Assembly (NCBI GenBank): GCA_963785425.1
Contig: CAWAVG010000004.1
Span: forward strand, 806,001 to 870,000
Length of the DNA: 64,000 bases
Origin: RYN-133 sp963785425
Lineage (GTDB): Bacteria; Actinomycetota; Actinomycetes; Mycobacteriales; Jatrophihabitantaceae
Direction of reading: 5' to 3'
Shown: in pieces, positions 47,279-57,456 of the stretch
Position numbering within the stretch: position 1 is the stretch's first letter
How the letters are laid out: every line of letters begins with the position of its first letter
Program-made: the position numbers and the translations under genes
Notes under the pieces: generated by a model
The model's database searches: none
Told to the model about the DNA's origin: nothing
What the model saw: the letters and a program-made list of their open reading frames with translations, nothing else

Positions 47279-48156
47279 CGGCTCCGCCGCGACCGCCGCG
47301 CACGCGCGTCGCTGGTCGATGACCTCGCCGCGCGTGCAGGTCTCGCGCATGGTCGCACGGCTGGTCGCTGCTGGTCATCGTCGTGCTGTTCGTCGCGCCG
47401 ATGCTGTGGCTGTTGCTCGGCTCGCTGCACCGCGACCGGCGCTGACGCGTCGCCGCTCGGCGGCGGCTGCACGTTCGAGCAACTTCCGCGACGTGCTGAA
47501 CCCGGACGACGTTCTGGATGCCGCTGCGCAACTCGCTGATCCTGTCCGGCGGCACGACGATCATCACCGTGATCTGCGCGTCGCTGGCCGCGTACCCGCT
47601 GTCGCGCTACCGGCTGCGGTTCGGCAAGCCGTTCCTCTACACGATCGTGTTCTCGACCGGCCTGCCGATCACCGCGATCATGGTGCCGGTCTACGCGATG
47701 TTCGCGCACTTCAACCTGACCGACTCCGATCGGCCTCGACGGTCTTCTTCATGTCGGCGACGTCGATGCCGTTCGCGATCTGGATGATGAAGAACTTCAT
47801 GGACGGCGTGCCGGTGTCGCTGGAGGAGGCGGCCTGGACCGACGGCGCGGGCTGGTTCCAGTCGCTGCGCCGCATCGTGCTGCCGCTGATGGCGCCCGGC
47901 GTCGCCGTCGTCAGCATCTTCGTGTTCGTGCACGCAGTGGGGCGACTTCTTCATCCCGTTCATCCTGTTGCTCGACCCGAACAAGCAGCCGCTGTCGGTG
48001 ACCATCTACACGTTCTTCTCCTCCTACGGGCAGGTCGCGTACGGCCAGCTCGCCGCGTTCTCGATCCTGTACACGCTGCCGATCGTGTTCCTCTACGGCG
48101 TGCTGTCGAAGTACCTCGGCGGCGCGTTCAACTTCGCCGGCGGCGTCAAGGGCTGA
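47275..48156 (+). CDS. Sugar ABC transporter permease 2, frameshifted
   Basis: A MalG/UgpE-type permease. Recognisable pieces are FVAPMLWLLLGSLH, PLRNSLILSGGTTIITVICA, YPLSRYRLRFGKPFLYTIVF, MPFAIWMMKNFMDGVPVSLE and EEAAWTDGAGWFQSLRRIVLP (EAA loop), then FIPFILLLDPNKQPLSVTIY and YGVLSKYLGGAFNFAGGVKG at the end. The ATG at 47275 overlaps permease 1. Several single-base shifts occur in the first half and one near 47,940. Together with permease 1 and the binding lipoprotein it forms a carbohydrate importer that lacks its own ATPase gene. Confidence 0.75.
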
Positions 48157-48166
48157 CCCAGTTCCG

Positions 48167-51100
48167 ATGCAGATCTCGAAAGAGACTCGTCACGATCCGA
48201 ACGTTTCGTCCAGACACCGAGCATGGTCGACGGCCCGAGCGGTCCTCGAGGTCGTGCTCGTCGAGCCCGACCCGCGCCGCGACGATCGCGGTGTTCAGCG
48301 GCGGTGTCGGTGGTCGGCCGAGCGGCGTGCGACGCCGAACGCGTGGAGGTGCCGCTCACCGGCCTCGATCGGCCGGCCCGGCGCGGTCGCGGTACGAGCT
48401 GCGCGTCGAAGCGGGCGCCGGGCTCGTCGAGACGATCTCGATCACGGTCGCCGAGCCGGGCTGGACGGTCTGGATGATCTCGCACTTCCACTACGACCCG
48501 GTGTGGTGGAACACCCAGGCCGCCTACACCGCGACCTGGGACGAGCCGGCCCGGCCAGGCGCAGCAGTTCCGGCAGGACTTCCAGCAAACCGGCTTCGCG
48601 CTCGTCGACGCGCACCTCGAGACGGCCCGCCGCGACCCCGACTACAAGTTCGTGCTGGCCGAGGTCGACTACCTCAAGCCGTACTGGGACGCGCGTCCCG
48701 AGCAGCGCGCCTTCTTGCGCCGCCTGCTGGCCGAGGGACGCGTCGGAGATCATGGGCGGCACCTACAACGAGCCGAACACGAACCTGACCACGACCGAGA
48801 CGACCGATCCGCAACTTCGTGCACGGCGATCGGTTTCCAGCGTGACGTGCTCGGCGGCGACCCGCACACCGCCTGGCAGCTCGACGTCTTCGGCCACGAC
48901 CCGCAGTTCCCCGGTCTGGCCGCCGAGGCCGGGCTGACCTCGTCGTCGTGGGCGCGCGGCCCGTACCACCAGTGGGGGCCGATGCTGTCGCAGCCGCACC
49001 CCGACGGCGGCTGGGGCGACCCGTCGGTGATGCAGTTCCCGGCCGAGTTCGAGTGGATCTCGCCGTCCGGCAAGGGCGTGCTCACCCACTACATGCCCGC
49101 GCACTACTCGGCCGGCTGGCAGATCGACTCGAAGCCGACCCTCGCCGAGGCGCGAGAGTGCGGTGTACGAGCTGTTCCTGCTGCTCAAGCGCGTCGCCGC
49201 GACCCGCAACGTGCTGCTGCCGGTCGGCACCGACTACACGCCGCCGAGCAAGTGGGTCGACCGAGATCCAGCGCGACTGGAACGCCCGGTACGTCGTCGC
49301 CGCGGTTCGAGTGCGCCATCCCGCGTGAGTTCTTCGCCGCGGTGCGCGCCGAACTCGACGCGCCTCGGACGCCGGCCCGCGCCGCAGACCCGCGACATGA
49401 ACCCCGTCTACACCGGCAAGGACGTGTCGTTACATCGACACCAAGCAGGCCCAGCGCGCGGCCGAGAGCCTGCTCGTCGACGCGGAGATGTTCGCCAGCG
49501 ATCGCCTCGCAGCACGGCGCGCGCTACCCGCATGCCGACGCTCGACAAGGCCTGGCGCCAGCTCGTGTACGGCGCACATCACGACGCGATCACCGGCTCC
49601 GAGTCCGACCAGGTCTACCTCGATCTGCTCACCAGCTGGCGCGAGGCGCACGATCTCGCCGCCGACGTACTGCGTGCCTCGCTCGACCATCTCGCGGCAC
49701 GACTGCCCGGCGACAGTGGATCGACACTGCCGGTGACGGTCTTCAACCCGACGGCGTGGACGCGCAGCGACGCCGTCACCCTCGACGTGACAACGCCGGC
49801 GCCGGTGCGCGGCCTGCAGGTGGTCGCGCCGAACGGCGACACGGTGCCCACGGTGGTCGACCACGCCGTCACCGACGCCGACGGCGCGATCACCAGCGCC
49901 ACCGTGCGCTTCGCAGCCGCCGACGTTCCCGGTATCGGCCACAGCGCGGGCTGGACGGTGCGCAGGCACCGACTCCGCCGACAACATCTGGCGAGCCGAT
50001 GACCGCGCGTCGACCGTCATCGAGTCCGAGCGCTATCTCGTCGAGGTCGACCCCGGCGCCGGCGGCGCGGTGCGCCGGCTGTTCGACAAGCGCGCGGCCC
50101 GCGAGGTCGTCCGCTCCGGCGGCCTCGGCAACGAGCTGCGTCCTCGAACAGGAGTACTCGGCCCACCCCACGTACGCGGAAGGACCGTGGCATCTCGTCC
50201 CGACCGGCGCGGTGCTCGCACGGTCGTCGGATCGCGCCGCCGACTCGGTGGTGGTCGAGACCTCGCCGCTCGGAGCCCGCCTCGTCGTGTCCGGTCACCT
50301 CGGCGAGCTGCGCTACACGCAGACGATCACGCTGCGCGACCACAGCGACCGCGTCGAGTGCCGCACCACGCTCGACGGCTTCACCGGAGCCGATCAGCTG
50401 GTGCGGGTGAGCTGGGCCGCCGACGTGCCGGGCGCGCTGCCGACCAGCGACGTCGGCAGCGCGGTCGTGGGTCGTGGGTTCGCCTTCCGGGGCACGGACG
50501 TCGCCGACCACCCGTGGACGCTCGACAACCCCGCCGTGAACTGGTTCGCCCTCTCGTCCACAGCACGCGTGCGCATCAGCCCGCCCGGGGGTACGCCGAT
50601 CGAGCGGGCCATCGGTATCGCCGAACTCGTCGCACCGGATCTCGACGCCGCCGGTGAACTGCGCGAGCTCGTCACGGCGCTCGCCGGACAGGGCGTCACC
50701 GCGACGACATCGGTCGGCGCGGGCGCGCGCTACGGCAAGCTCGCCGTCGACTCCAACCTGCCTGACGTGCGAATCGCCGTCGGCGGTCCCGACGACAACG
50801 CGTTCACCGCGCAGGTGCTCGCGAACGCCGACGAGCAGTACCGCATCGAGCTCGACAAGCAGCTCGCCGGGTCGGGCACGGCGCGGGTGTGGGTACCGGC
50901 AGCCAGAGCCCTGACCGAGGTGTGGCAGCCGAGCGCCGACCTGTCCGGCCCGCGCGAGCTGCCGGTGCTGATCGTCGTCGGTGCCGCCGAGGTCGCGGCC
51001 CTCGTCGACGACCTCGCCGACGCCGCGATCGAGGTTGCCCAGTCGGCCGACGCAGCCACCTCGGGAGAGCCCGCACTCGACGACTACACCGTCGCGCTGC

Positions 51101-52395
51101 TCAACACGGGGATGCCGAGCTTCAACGTCAGCACGGACGGGACGCTGACGACGGCGGTGCTGCGCTCGTGCACCGGTTGGCCGTCCGGGGTGTGGATCGA
51201 CCCGCCCCGACGCACGGCGCCGGACGGGTCGAACTTCCAGCAGCAGCACTGGACCCATCACTACGACTACGCCGTGGTCGCGGGCGAGGGCGACTGGCGG
51301 GCGAACGACCTGGTCCGCGCCGGCCACGAGTTCAATCACCCGCTGCGCACCTCGCAGCATGCGCCGGCGGGCGGCGACGCCGCGCCGGGGCACTTTCTCG
51401 CCGTCGACGGCGACGTCGTCGTCACCGCAGTGAAGGCGAGCGGCAATCCGGTCGCCGAGGGTCGCGAGCCGGGCGATGTCGACGGGCTGACCGTGCGGCT
51501 CGTCGAGGGCCGGGCGGGGACGCAGTCGTGCACGCTCACCGCGTCGTTCGCCACCGATTCACTCGGCGAACTCGACCTGATCGAGCAGCCGCGCGGCGAG
51601 CTCGACGGACCGATCACGCTCACGCCGATGCAGGTGAAGACGGTGCGCCTCGGCGTCCCGGCGTCCTCGGACGGCGTGGCGCTGGTCGACGAACGCGATC
51701 CGCACCAGCCGAGCTACACGCGGTACTGGCTCGACAACACCGGCCCGGCACCGATCGGTGCGATGCCCGTCTGCGTCCACGCCGAACCGCAGGTGGTCGA
51801 AAGCGACGGAGCACCGTTCGAGGTCGCCGTCGCGGTCTCGTCCGAACGCACGGACGCGAACCTCGACACGACCGTGCGCCTCGTGGTGCCGGACGGCTGG
51901 ACGGCCGAACCGGCGAGCTTCCCGGTGTCGCTCCAGCCGGGCGGCTATACGCAACAGTCGGTCACCGTGCGTCCCGCATCACCGCAGCCCGGCTGCTACT
52001 GGCTGCGCAGCCAAACCGAGGTGGCCGGGCAGACCGTCGAGGACGTCACCCGCGTGCTCGTCGGGGCGGTGCACGAGCGCGAGTTCGACGTGTCGCTCGA
52101 CACGCCGCAAGAGCTGCACGTCGGCGCCGAGCAGGTGCTCACCGCGACGGTCACCAACCATGCGCGCACCGCGATCTCGGCGCGGGTGCAACTGATCAGC
52201 CCCTGGCACACGTGGCAGCTCGTGGATGGCTGGGACACCGGCGTCAGCGTCGGCCCCGGTGAATCGGAACAGGTGCGGTTCGCAGTGCGCGTGCCGGCGG
52301 GCGCCGACGTCGGCGCGTGGTGGGCGCTGGCCAAGGTCGCGGCCGCGGGGTCGATCCACTACACGGATCCGGTCGAGGTCGTGGTGCGCGCATGA
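48167..52395 (+). CDS. Alpha-mannosidase, glycoside hydrolase family 38, frameshifted in the 5' half
   Basis: GH38 enzymes hydrolyse alpha-mannosides with a Zn-assisted retaining mechanism. The sequence shows ISHFHYDPVWWNTQAAYTAT (zinc His-x-His/Asp region), MGGTYNEPNTNLTTTET, QLDVFGHDPQFPGLA (nucleophile Asp), WARGPYHQWGPML, GAHHDAITGSESDQVYLDLL (zinc His/Asp), and a long C-terminal beta domain that is clean from about 50,140. The first 2 kb needs many single-base corrections. The ATG is taken at 48167. About 1,400 residues. No signal peptide is seen, so the imported substrate would be cut in the cytoplasm. Its stop overlaps the next gene (ATGA). Confidence 0.85.
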
Positions 52396-52934
52396 CGACC
52401 GTCGCCGCCTACGTGCGCGGCGAGCCGGTGACCAGCGCCGAGATCGAGGCCCGGCTCGCGCAGGTGCGGGCGTCGGCGTTCGGCACACGGTTGCCGCACG
52501 CCGCGACGGCCGAGGGACGTAACGCTCGGCGGTGGGTCACGCAGCTGGTATGCGCCGAACGCCTCGTCGCCTCCGAACTCGGCCCGGACGACACCGCGCG
52601 GCAGCGTCTCACGATCGAGCGCGCGCTCGGCGTCGGCGGCGTGGCCGCCGCGGTGCTCGCCGCCCGTCCCGATGCTGCCCGCGTCGTCGCCGCGCCGGTC
52701 GTCGACGACGCCGCGCTGGGCAGCTACTACGACCGCAACCGCGATCTGTACGCCGACCGCGGCGTCGAGTTCGCCGACGCGCGGCCGCAGATCGCGGCCA
52801 GGCTGCAGGCCCACGCCCGCGACCGGGCCTTCGGCGAGTGGCTCGACCGGCACATGGTCGCCGATGTCGTGCTGCAACCCGGTTTCGAGCATCCTGCCGA
52901 TCCGCACCACGCGGATGCGACGCACCGGCACTGA
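52392..52934 (+). CDS. Hypothetical protein, SurA-N/parvulin-linker-like
   Basis: The 180-residue protein MTTVAAYVRGEPVTSAEIEARLAQ looks like the helical N-terminal part of peptidyl-prolyl isomerase/SurA-type chaperones (a strand, VxGEPVTxxEIExRL, then helices) with a C-terminal RDRAFGEWLDRHMVADVVLQPGFEHPADPHH. Similar proteins are sometimes found as small stand-alone proteins in actinobacteria, and I recall a DUF number near DUF7158 but am not certain. It overlaps the mannosidase stop by four bases, so it belongs to the same operon. A His-rich tail may bind metal. Confidence 0.65.
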   Translation: MTTVAAYVRGEPVTSAEIEARLAQVRASAFGTRLPHAATAEGRNARRWVTQLVCAERLVASELGPDDTARQRLTIERALGVGGVAAAVLAARPDAARVVAAPVVDDAALGSYYDRNRDLYADRGVEFADARPQIAARLQAHARDRAFGEWLDRHMVADVVLQPGFEHPADPHHADATHRH

Positions 52935-52975
52935 GTGGTTGGTCGAAGCACGGCCCGGCTGGGTAGGGAAGAGAC

Positions 52976-53989
52976 ATGGACTTTCGCTATTTGGGTAACT
53001 CCGGCATGCAGATCTCGGAAATCGTCTACGGCAACTGGCTCACGCACGGCTCGCAGGTCGAGAACGACGTCGCCACGGCGTGCGTGCGCGCCGCGCTCGA
53101 CGCCGGCATCACCAGCTTCGACACCGCCGACGTGTACGCGAACGGCGCGGCCGAGACGGTTCTCGGTGGAGCGCTGAAGGGTGAGCGGCGCGAGTCGCTC
53201 GAGATCCTCACCAAGGTCTTCTGGCCGGTTGGGCCGGGCGGCAAGAACGATGTCGGCCTGTCGCGCAAACACATCATGGAGGCGATCGACGCGTCCCTGA
53301 GCCGCCTGCAGACCGACTACGTCGATGTCTACCAGGCGCACCGCTACGACAAGTTCACCCCGCTCGAAGAGACGATGCAGGCCTTCGCCGACGTCGTCCG
53401 GGCGGGCAAGGCCCTGTACATCGGGGTGAGCGAGTGGACGGCCGAGCAGATCGCCGCCGGCCACGAACTCGCGCAGCAGCTGGGCATCTCGCTGATCTCG
53501 AACCAGCCGCAGTACAACATGCTGTGGCGCATCATCGAGGACGAAGTCGTCCCGACCAGCGCCGATCTCGGGCTGAGCCAGATCGTGTTCTCGCCGATCG
53601 CGCAGGGTGTGCTCACCGGCAAGTACCGGCCGGGTCAGGACGCGCCCGAGGGCTCACGCGCCACCGACACCAAGGGCGGCGCGGACATGATCTCGCGCTG
53701 GATGAACGACGACGTGCTCACCAGGGTGCAGCAACTCAAGCCGATCGCCGACGACCTGGGCATGTCGATGGCCGCCCTCGCCGTCGCGTGGGTGCTGCAG
53801 AACGACAACGTGGCTGCGGCGATCATCGGCGCGTCGCGTCCCGAGCAGGTCGGTGACAACGTCAAGGCGTCCGGGGTGAAGTTGGACGACGAGACGCTCA
53901 AGCGCATCGACGAGGCGCTCGGCGACGCCGTGACGCGGGATCCCGCTCAGGTCGCGAAGTCGACGCCGCCGCGCCGTCCGGGCTCGTAG
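52976..53989 (+). CDS. Aldo/keto reductase
   Basis: The 337-residue protein belongs to the voltage-gated K+ channel beta-subunit-like branch of aldo/keto reductases. It starts MDFRYLGNSGMQISEIVYGN and shows SFDTADVYANGAAE (Asp and catalytic Tyr), ILTKVFWP (catalytic Lys), QAHRYD (His), ISNQPQYNML and the NADPH-binding end AAIIGASRPEQVGDNVKASG. It reduces carbonyl compounds in the cytoplasm; substrate unknown. The ATG at 52976 follows GGGAAGAG. It is followed by the nested palindrome at 54008-54117. Confidence 0.92.
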   Translation: MDFRYLGNSGMQISEIVYGNWLTHGSQVENDVATACVRAALDAGITSFDTADVYANGAAETVLGGALKGERRESLEILTKVFWPVGPGGKNDVGLSRKHIMEAIDASLSRLQTDYVDVYQAHRYDKFTPLEETMQAFADVVRAGKALYIGVSEWTAEQIAAGHELAQQLGISLISNQPQYNMLWRIIEDEVVPTSADLGLSQIVFSPIAQGVLTGKYRPGQDAPEGSRATDTKGGADMISRWMNDDVLTRVQQLKPIADDLGMSMAALAVAWVLQNDNVAAAIIGASRPEQVGDNVKASGVKLDDETLKRIDEALGDAVTRDPAQVAKSTPPRRPGS

Positions 53990-54007
53990 GGTCGCCGCCC
54001 CGTGTCC

Positions 54008-54117
54008 GTTGAGTGACGGATCCCGGGACGAGTGACGTCCCCCCGCGTTGGGTGACGCCGAATTCGGCGTCACTCAACCGGACGGGACGTCACTCGACGA
54101 TCGGGACGTCACCCAAC
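54008..54117. repeat. Nested palindromic element between convergent genes
   Basis: Six copies of a GRGTGACG-type motif form a mirrored array around an EcoRI-like GAATTC centre near 54062. Forward copies are GTTGAGTGACG (54008-54018), GAGTGACGTCC (54030-54040) and GTTGGGTGACGCC (54047-54059). Reverse copies are GGCGTCACTCAAC (54066-54078), GGGACGTCACTC (54084-54095) and GGGACGTCACCCAAC (54103-54117). The outer, middle and inner pairs match each other. It fills the gap between the aldo/keto reductase stop and the GNAT stop, so it could act as a bidirectional terminator or be a mobile-type repeat. Confidence 0.85.
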
Positions 54118-54122
54118 CGTGG

Positions 54123-54605
54123 TTACGCGGGCGCGCGGACGTACGTGACGTAGCCGGCCTGGTCGGCGACCGGGGCGAAGCCGGCATGCTCGATGAGCGC
54201 GACCGCGGCCCCATTTCCCGACCAGACGGTCACTTCCACGAGACGGTGCGCCGTCGCGGCCGAGCGCACGACCTCGGCCAGCACGTCACCGGCGATGCCG
54301 AGCCGGCGGTGGCTCAGCGCGATGCTGATGTCGACGACGCGGGTGCGCTCACCACTGTCGTCGACGAGCACGCGTCCGACCGGGCGATCGTCGGCGCTGA
54401 GGATCTCGTTGGTCGCGTGCGGGTGCGCAGCAGCGTACTGGCGACGCTGCGCTCGGAACTGCATGTCGACGAGCACGAAGCGGGTGTCGGTCGGCAGCGC
54501 AGTGAGCTCGAGATGCGCGTCGGCGAACAGCGACCGCAGCAACGGCTTGTCGGCCGGCGTTGCCGGCCGTCGCGTGATCGCCATCTGGCGCCGCACGCTG
54601 GTCAT
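54123..54605 (-). CDS. GNAT-family N-acetyltransferase
   Basis: The 160-residue protein starts MTSVRRQMAITRRPATPADKP and contains the acetyl-CoA loop as RVVDISIALSHRRLGIAGDVLAEVV (strand followed by the RxxGxA helix) and the C-terminal strand-helix VEVTVWSGNGAAVALIEHAGFAPV. Substrate is unknown. It is transcribed towards the nested palindrome; its 3' end is six bases from it. The ATG at 54605 is used; an internal ATG at MAITRR is also possible. Confidence 0.85.
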   Translation of the reverse strand: MTSVRRQMAITRRPATPADKPLLRSLFADAHLELTALPTDTRFVLVDMQFRAQRRQYAAAHPHATNEILSADDRPVGRVLVDDSGERTRVVDISIALSHRRLGIAGDVLAEVVRSAATAHRLVEVTVWSGNGAAVALIEHAGFAPVADQAGYVTYVRAPA

Positions 54606-54751
54606 TGCTCGCTCGTCTCAGTTGCTTCCTCGACAACCTGACGAGCATAGGACGCGTCATCGCGCCCGAGCCGGAAGTTGATCACATCTTGAGTGATCGG
54701 CCGGGACCTCGTGAACTTGAATGCCCAGATAACCGACAGATCGCCCAGCTG

Positions 54752-55501
54752 CTAGCTCTTCCGGCGCCGGATCGTGTTCGCGATGAACGCAAGCGGGTCG
54801 TACTTCTTGTCGACGACACGCTCCTTGAGCGGGATGAGCGCGTTGTCGGTGATCTTGATGTGCTCGGGGCAGACCTCGGTGCAGCACTTGGTGATGTTGC
54901 ACATGCCCAGGCCGTAGTCGTCCTGCGCCGCGTGCTTGCGGTCGAGCGTGTCGAGCGGGTGCATGTCCAGCTCGGCCGCGCGCATGAGGAAGCGCGGGCC
55001 CGCGTAGGCCTCCTTGTTGTCCTCGTGGTCACGGATGACGTGGCACACGTCCTGGCACAGGAAGCACTCGATGCACTTGCGGAACTCCTGCGAGCGCGCG
55101 ACGTCCGACTGCGCCATGCGGTACTCGCCGGGCTTCAGGTCCGGCGGCGCGAAGGCTGCGACCTGCTGCGCCTTCTTGTAGTTGTACGAGACGTCGGTGA
55201 CGAGGTCCTTCATCACCGGGAACGTGCGCATCGGCGTGACGGTGATCGTCTCGTTCTCGGCGAAGATCGACATGCGGGTCATGCACATCAGGCGGGGGCG
55301 GCCGTTGACCTCGGCGCTGCACGACCCGCACTTGCCGGCCTTGCAGTTCCACCGCACCGCGAGGTCGCCGGCCTGCGTCGCCTGCACCCGGTGGATGATG
55401 TCGAGCACGACCTCGCCCTCGTTCACCTCGACGGTGAAGTCCTGCAGATCGCCGCCGTCGGCGTTGCCGCGCCAGATCCGGAAATGCGCGTCGTAAGCCA
55501 T
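54752..55501 (-). CDS. sdhB: Succinate dehydrogenase/fumarate reductase iron-sulfur subunit
   Basis: SdhB passes electrons from FAD to the quinone site through three Fe-S clusters. The 249-residue protein shows the plant-ferredoxin-type motif CKAGKCGSCSAEVNGRPRLMC (2Fe-2S, residues about 54-74), then CIECFLCQDVC (4Fe-4S) and CNITKCCTEVCPEH (3Fe-4S). The ATG at 55501 overlaps the sdhA stop by one base. It is the last gene of the sdhC-sdhA-sdhB operon. The form is that of the mycobacterial Sdh1-type enzyme. Confidence 0.95.
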   Translation of the reverse strand: MAYDAHFRIWRGNADGGDLQDFTVEVNEGEVVLDIIHRVQATQAGDLAVRWNCKAGKCGSCSAEVNGRPRLMCMTRMSIFAENETITVTPMRTFPVMKDLVTDVSYNYKKAQQVAAFAPPDLKPGEYRMAQSDVARSQEFRKCIECFLCQDVCHVIRDHEDNKEAYAGPRFLMRAAELDMHPLDTLDRKHAAQDDYGLGMCNITKCCTEVCPEHIKITDNALIPLKERVVDKKYDPLAFIANTIRRRKS

Positions 55502-57456
55502 CAGACGTTCGCTCCTGCTTCTGCTTCGACCTTCTCGACGATGTCGGGGTTGTCGTCGGGAATCGAGGTGATCTCTTCGTCGGTGAAGTACTTCTTCAGC
55601 TCGTCCTTGGTGAACAGCTCCAGCAGGTCCTGACGCATCGGCGGCATCGGCTGCTCGACGACGTCGATGTCACCGGCATCGTTGAGAGTGCAGATCAGAT
55701 TCACCTGCCGCCAGGTCGAGCTCATCTTCGGGAAGTCGTCGCGGGTATGACCACCGCGCGACTCCTCACGCAGCAACGCTGCCTTGGCGATGCACTCGGC
55801 GACCGACAGCATGTTGCGCAGGTCTAGGGCGAGGTGCCAGCCCGGGTTGAACTCGCGCGCACCCGGCGCCTTCATGTGCGGCGCACGCTCCTTGAGCTTC
55901 TCGAGCCGCTCCAGGGCGTCCTCGATCTCGCTGCGCTTGCGGATGATGCCGACGAGGTCGTTCATCACCTGCTGCAGTTCGGCATGCAGGTCGTACGGGT
56001 TCTCGCCGTCCTCCGCATCGAGCGGCGCGAGCGCAGTCTGCTGGCACGCGCCGATCTGCTCGTCGGTGATCGCGGGGTACTTGCCCTTCAGCGCCTTCAC
56101 GTATGCCGCGGCACCCTCGCCCGACCGACGGCCGAACACGAGCAGGTCCGACAGCGAGTTGCCGCCGAGCCGGTTCGAGCCGTGCATGCCGCCGGCCACC
56201 TCGCCCGACGCGTAGAGACCCGGGACGCGCGCAGCTGCCGCGGTGTCGGCGTCGACCTCGATGCCGCCCATCACGTAGTGGCAGGTCGGCCCGACCTCCA
56301 TCGGCTCCTTGGTGATGTCGACGTCAGCCAGTTCCTTGAACTGGTGGTGCATCGACGGCAGCCGCCGCAGGATCTCGTCCTTCGGCAGGCGCGAGGCGAT
56401 GTCGAGGAAGACGCCTCCGTGCGGCGAACCGCGTCCGGCCTTGACCTCAGAGTTGATCGCGCGCGCCACCTCGTCGCGCGGCAGCAGGTCGGGGGTGCGC
56501 TTGTTGTGGTCCGGGTCCTTGTACCAGGCGTCGGCCTCGGCCTCGTTGTCGGCGTACTGGGCACGGAACACGTCCGGCACGTAGTCGAACATGAACCGCT
56601 TGCCCTCGGAGTTCTTCAGCACGCCGCCGTCACCGCGCACACCCTCGGTGACAAGAATGCCCTTCACCGACGGCGGCCACACCATGCCCGTCGGGTGGAA
56701 CTGCACGAACTCCATGTTCAGCAGCGTCGATCCGGCGCGCAGCGCCAGACCCATGCCGTCACCCGTGCACTCCCACGAGTTGGACGTGACCTTGAACGAC
56801 TTGCCGATGCCGCCGGTGGCCAGTACGACCGCGGGTGCCTTGAACAGCACGAACTTGCCGGTCTCGCGCCAGTAGCCGAAGGCACCGGAGATCGCGCCGT
56901 CCTCGGTCTGGATGAGATCGGTGATCGTCAGCTCGGCGAACACGCGCAGGTTCGACTCGTCCGCGCCCGACTCTTCGCCCTTCTTGCGGGCGTCGTCCTG
57001 CTGCAGCGAGACGATCTTCTGCTGCATCGTGCGGATGAGCTCGAGGCCGGTGCGGTCACCGACGTGCGCGAGGCGCGGGTACTCGTGGCCGCCGAAGTTG
57101 CGCTGGCTGATCCGGCCGTCCTTCGTGCGGTCGAACAGCGCGCCGTAGGTCTCGAGTTCCCACACGCGGTCGGGCGCTTCCTTGGCGTGCAGCTCGGCCA
57201 TGCGCCAGTTGTTCAGGAACTTGCCGCCGCGCATCGTGTCGCGGAAGTGCACCTGCCAGTTGTCGTTGGAGTTGGCGTTGCCCATCGCCGCGGCGCAGCC
57301 GCCCTCGGCCATCACCGTGTGCGCCTTGCCGAACAGCGACTTGCAGATGACCGCGACCTTCAGGCCGGCCTCGTGCGCGGCGATCGCCGCACGCAGCCCG
57401 GAACCACCTGCGCCGATGATCAGGACGTCGTAGGAGAACTTCTCGATGTCACTCAA
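55501..57456 (-). CDS. sdhA: Succinate dehydrogenase flavoprotein subunit
   Basis: SdhA oxidises succinate at a covalently bound FAD. The 651-residue protein begins LSDIEKFSYDVLIIGAGGSG, with the dinucleotide-binding motif, then KAHTVMAEGGCAAAMGN (His for FAD attachment), EFVQFHPTGMVWPPSV, LVTEGVRGDGGVL and GLYASGEVAGGMHGSNRLGG. I chose the TTG at 57456 because the family N-terminus begins there; it overlaps the sdhC stop (sequence AATTGAG). The frame is open further upstream inside sdhC but without similarity. Confidence 0.93.
   Translation of the reverse strand: MSDIEKFSYDVLIIGAGGSGLRAAIAAHEAGLKVAVICKSLFGKAHTVMAEGGCAAAMGNANSNDNWQVHFRDTMRGGKFLNNWRMAELHAKEAPDRVWELETYGALFDRTKDGRISQRNFGGHEYPRLAHVGDRTGLELIRTMQQKIVSLQQDDARKKGEESGADESNLRVFAELTITDLIQTEDGAISGAFGYWRETGKFVLFKAPAVVLATGGIGKSFKVTSNSWECTGDGMGLALRAGSTLLNMEFVQFHPTGMVWPPSVKGILVTEGVRGDGGVLKNSEGKRFMFDYVPDVFRAQYADNEAEADAWYKDPDHNKRTPDLLPRDEVARAINSEVKAGRGSPHGGVFLDIASRLPKDEILRRLPSMHHQFKELADVDITKEPMEVGPTCHYVMGGIEVDADTAAAARVPGLYASGEVAGGMHGSNRLGGNSLSDLLVFGRRSGEGAAAYVKALKGKYPAITDEQIGACQQTALAPLDAEDGENPYDLHAELQQVMNDLVGIIRKRSEIEDALERLEKLKERAPHMKAPGAREFNPGWHLALDLRNMLSVAECIAKAALLREESRGGHTRDDFPKMSSTWRQVNLICTLNDAGDIDVVEQPMPPMRQDLLELFTKDELKKYFTDEEITSIPDDNPDIVEKVEAEAGANV

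Larger units (their letters stand above)
45270..50140. other. Block of dense single-base indels (probable low-quality sequence)
   Basis: Within this 4.9-kb block, frame changes recur at irregular distances of about 16-200 bases through four genes. Most look like one extra base; a few look like one missing base. Before 45,270 and after about 50,139 the same genes read cleanly. Because the borders fall inside genes and the coding sense is kept, I take it as an unpolished stretch of assembly rather than decay. Confidence 0.8.

Noticed and set aside
48223..48477. An 84-codon plus-strand frame (starting MVDGPSGPRG) as a separate small gene
   Set aside because: Its pieces belong to the rotating frames of the mannosidase N-terminus within the error-dense block.
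45270..50140. Extra bases that seem to fall exactly between codons
   Set aside because: When a +1 shift is parsed as codons of one frame followed by codons of the next, the extra base is always placed at a codon border; the pattern is made by the parsing.
44928..52395. The sugar importer and mannosidase as a decaying pseudogene cluster
   Set aside because: Decay would also bring substitutions to stop codons and larger deletions, and would not stop sharply inside two genes.
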